DNA from: Pleodorina starrii
Lineage: Eukaryota > Chlorophyta > Chlorophyceae > Chlamydomonadales > Volvocaceae
Assembly (NCBI GenBank): GCA_030267565.1
Contig: BRXU01000031.1
Coordinates: 682,001-746,000, forward strand
Reading direction: 5' to 3'
DNA length: 64,000 nt
Below, in pieces: positions 62,279-64,000 of this stretch; position 1 is the stretch's first letter; the number at the start of each line of letters is the position of its first letter. The notes beneath the pieces are model-generated. The model was not told the origin of the DNA. It ran no database searches and saw only the letters and a program-made list of their open reading frames with translations. The position numbers and the translations under genes were made by a program.

Positions 62279-64000
62279 CAGAGGGTACTCACGGGGGTCG
62301 GATTCCTGGAAGGGTGGTGTCACGGGTTACTTGGTACTGACTTAATCAATAAATCACTTTGAAGATAAATTTCTTCTTGTTTTGTAACGGGTAGCTCGTG
62401 GCGTTCAACGGATACCCGCGACCGAGTCTAGGATTCTTCCGACCAAGTCTAGGATTCTTCCGGCCGAGGTTAGGATTCTTCCGACCGGGTACCGGAGAAA
62501 CGTCGCCGCCTAACGGTTTCTTGCAGCCGGGCTTTGGATACTCCAAAGCTTAGATAGGAATGATATTAGCGACTTTCGGTTTCGCAGTAACAGGTAGCGG
62601 TTGGTCAACGCAGGGGAACCTCGCTACCGTTGTTGGTTATGTCTTGGTTGGCCAAGCAACTCCCTTTGCGACCTTCCCCTCGATGCCCACGCAACCCAAG
62701 CACTTATTACTGCCTCCGGACACTAGCATACACGTCGAACCATCCCTAACCATGCCCTCGGTGACGATGTCGAGCTCGACGGCAAGCACCGTCGCATCGC
62801 CAGGTCGCGCATAAAGCCCAAATACATAAGCTATGCTATTTGCGATGACGGTACCGCCAGGAAAGTGTGTGAGGTGGAGAATGACAGGGACACCTAGACA
62901 AACGCACCAATGGTTCGCTACGCGGAAGTCGCAAGCGCAACATGCCTGGGCCTGGACAAGTTGCACGTCCGCGTCGATCTCCCATCCATACGCTATTTCG
63001 CGGGCAATTGTCGCAGGACACCGGCCCTGGCGGAAACGGAACTGGAGTATTGGTGCAGCGTCCCTTCGAGGGTCTTTCCATTGACCAGCCGACTATGGAA
63101 GTTAAGAAATTTCCATGATTTCACTTCCCATTGAACCCACCTTTCCCATTACACAACTTTTATCCGTCGTACGGATCGTACGCCATTGCTCACTTTGAAG
63201 CGACCACTGTGACATAGTCGGGAGCAGTATTAGCTGAGCATTCCTTAGCAAGAGAAATGGGACATTCCCCTCCCATTGCTTGGCCGTCCGGCAACTTCTC
63301 GCACGTGGCCCTTCGCGCTACAATCAATTACATGCAATAATGCTTTGCATATATGGTGAAAGAAATCTCAAAAAAAAGAGGTGCGGCGGACTCGGCCGAC
63401 CCTAAGGAAAATTTACGACCAGACCTGATCAGACCCGCAAGGCTTGAGTTTCAATATAAAGGCCGCAACACGGTAAAGACCGGTATTCCTCATGAACCAT
63501 TGTGACTGGACAAATCTCGGATGCTTGTAGCTTGGTGCAAGCTTGAGCGAACCAATGGCTCGCAACAAGAAAATTCCTGGACAGAAAATACTGCTGGCAG
63601 CAGTGCAAAGAATGACATCCTCTTTGTAAATGGCGCTGTAGCACTGTAGCCGTGCTGTCGCTGGCTCTACAGCGGAAGAAGTCGTTGCGGTCAAAGAAAC
63701 AAGTTCCAGCTGGATCCGTTATCAAGCTCCTCCAATAGAAATCTTTGGCTTTAAGATCGAAAGAACGAGCTGAAGAAACGTATGCGCGACGCCAGTGATA
63801 GGATTCTTCCGACCGGGTATAGGATTCTTCCGACCGAGTCTAGGATTCTTCCGACCGAGGTTCGGATTCTTCCGACCGGTCATAGGATTACCCTCACCCG
63901 AATTCAGAATGACCGCTACAAGTATCCAAATCTTAATGCCCCGAAACGGATACTCGTTAATACCAAACCGTTACGCAAAATAGGTTTTCCGTTACATGTC
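62279..64000 (-). mobile_element. TIR transposon H2 (runs off the window edge)
   Basis: It starts with the same CAGAGGGTACTCACGGGGGT end as H1 and runs in reverse orientation. GGATTCTTCCGACCG subterminal repeats occur at 62430-62490 and 63798-63880. The last bases of the window match the region about 65 bp inside the other end of H1, so the copy is nearly complete (about 1.8 kb). It lacks the L1-like ORF of H1 and carries about 300 bp of different sequence in its place (about 63130-63430). Confidence 0.75.

Overview
The window looks like nuclear DNA from a volvocine green alga related to Chlamydomonas. The evidence is GC-rich sequence with many short introns that have GTGAG/GTACG donors and CAG acceptors, TGTAA-type polyadenylation signals, (Ser-Pro-Pro)n wall-type proteins, poly-Q/Ala tracts, and a Dualen/RandI-like retroelement. 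The species cannot be fixed from the sequence alone.

Layout. At 1.7-2.8 kb a small plus-strand two-exon gene of unknown function converges with an eleven-exon minus-strand gene (5.7-10.8 kb) for a complete organellar Xaa-Pro aminopeptidase (ICP55/XPNPEP3 type). From 10.16 kb onward the window is a large tandem duplication. Copy A (about 10.16-43.19 kb) and copy B (43.19 kb to beyond the end) each carry a giant minus-strand gene for a secreted/multispanning membrane protein. I assembled gene A as 17 phase-consistent exons, from a signal-peptide exon at 40.62 kb to a poly-Q tail at 13.97 kb. It encodes discoidin (F5/8C), PAN, galactose-binding-like, Pro-rich and bacterial-Ig-like segments, then a repeat-rich polytopic region. 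Gene B (62.0-45.9 kb, 5' end not seen) shares the Ig-like and membrane half exon for exon, but has a different ectodomain with a 4.3 kb Pro-rich exon.

The two copies serve as each other's empty-site control. A has a 4.9 kb 5'-truncated Dualen-like retrotransposon sitting exactly on a splice donor. A also has several non-autonomous elements with a GC-hairpin end, and a nested stack at 28.07-33.97 kb: a SINE-like element, split by a hairpin element, split by a TIR transposon, which holds part of an L1-like ORF. B has its own insertions, including a 127 bp relic of a Dualen-like 3' end. A second TIR transposon closes the window.

The duplication also copied the first exon (transit peptide) of the aminopeptidase. 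At 42.87-43.83 kb this exon is joined, with intact splice sites, to unrelated sequence, giving a candidate new chimeric mitochondrial protein of 178 aa.

All exon boundaries are my own reading of splice consensus, phase and paralogue conservation; none is transcript-supported.
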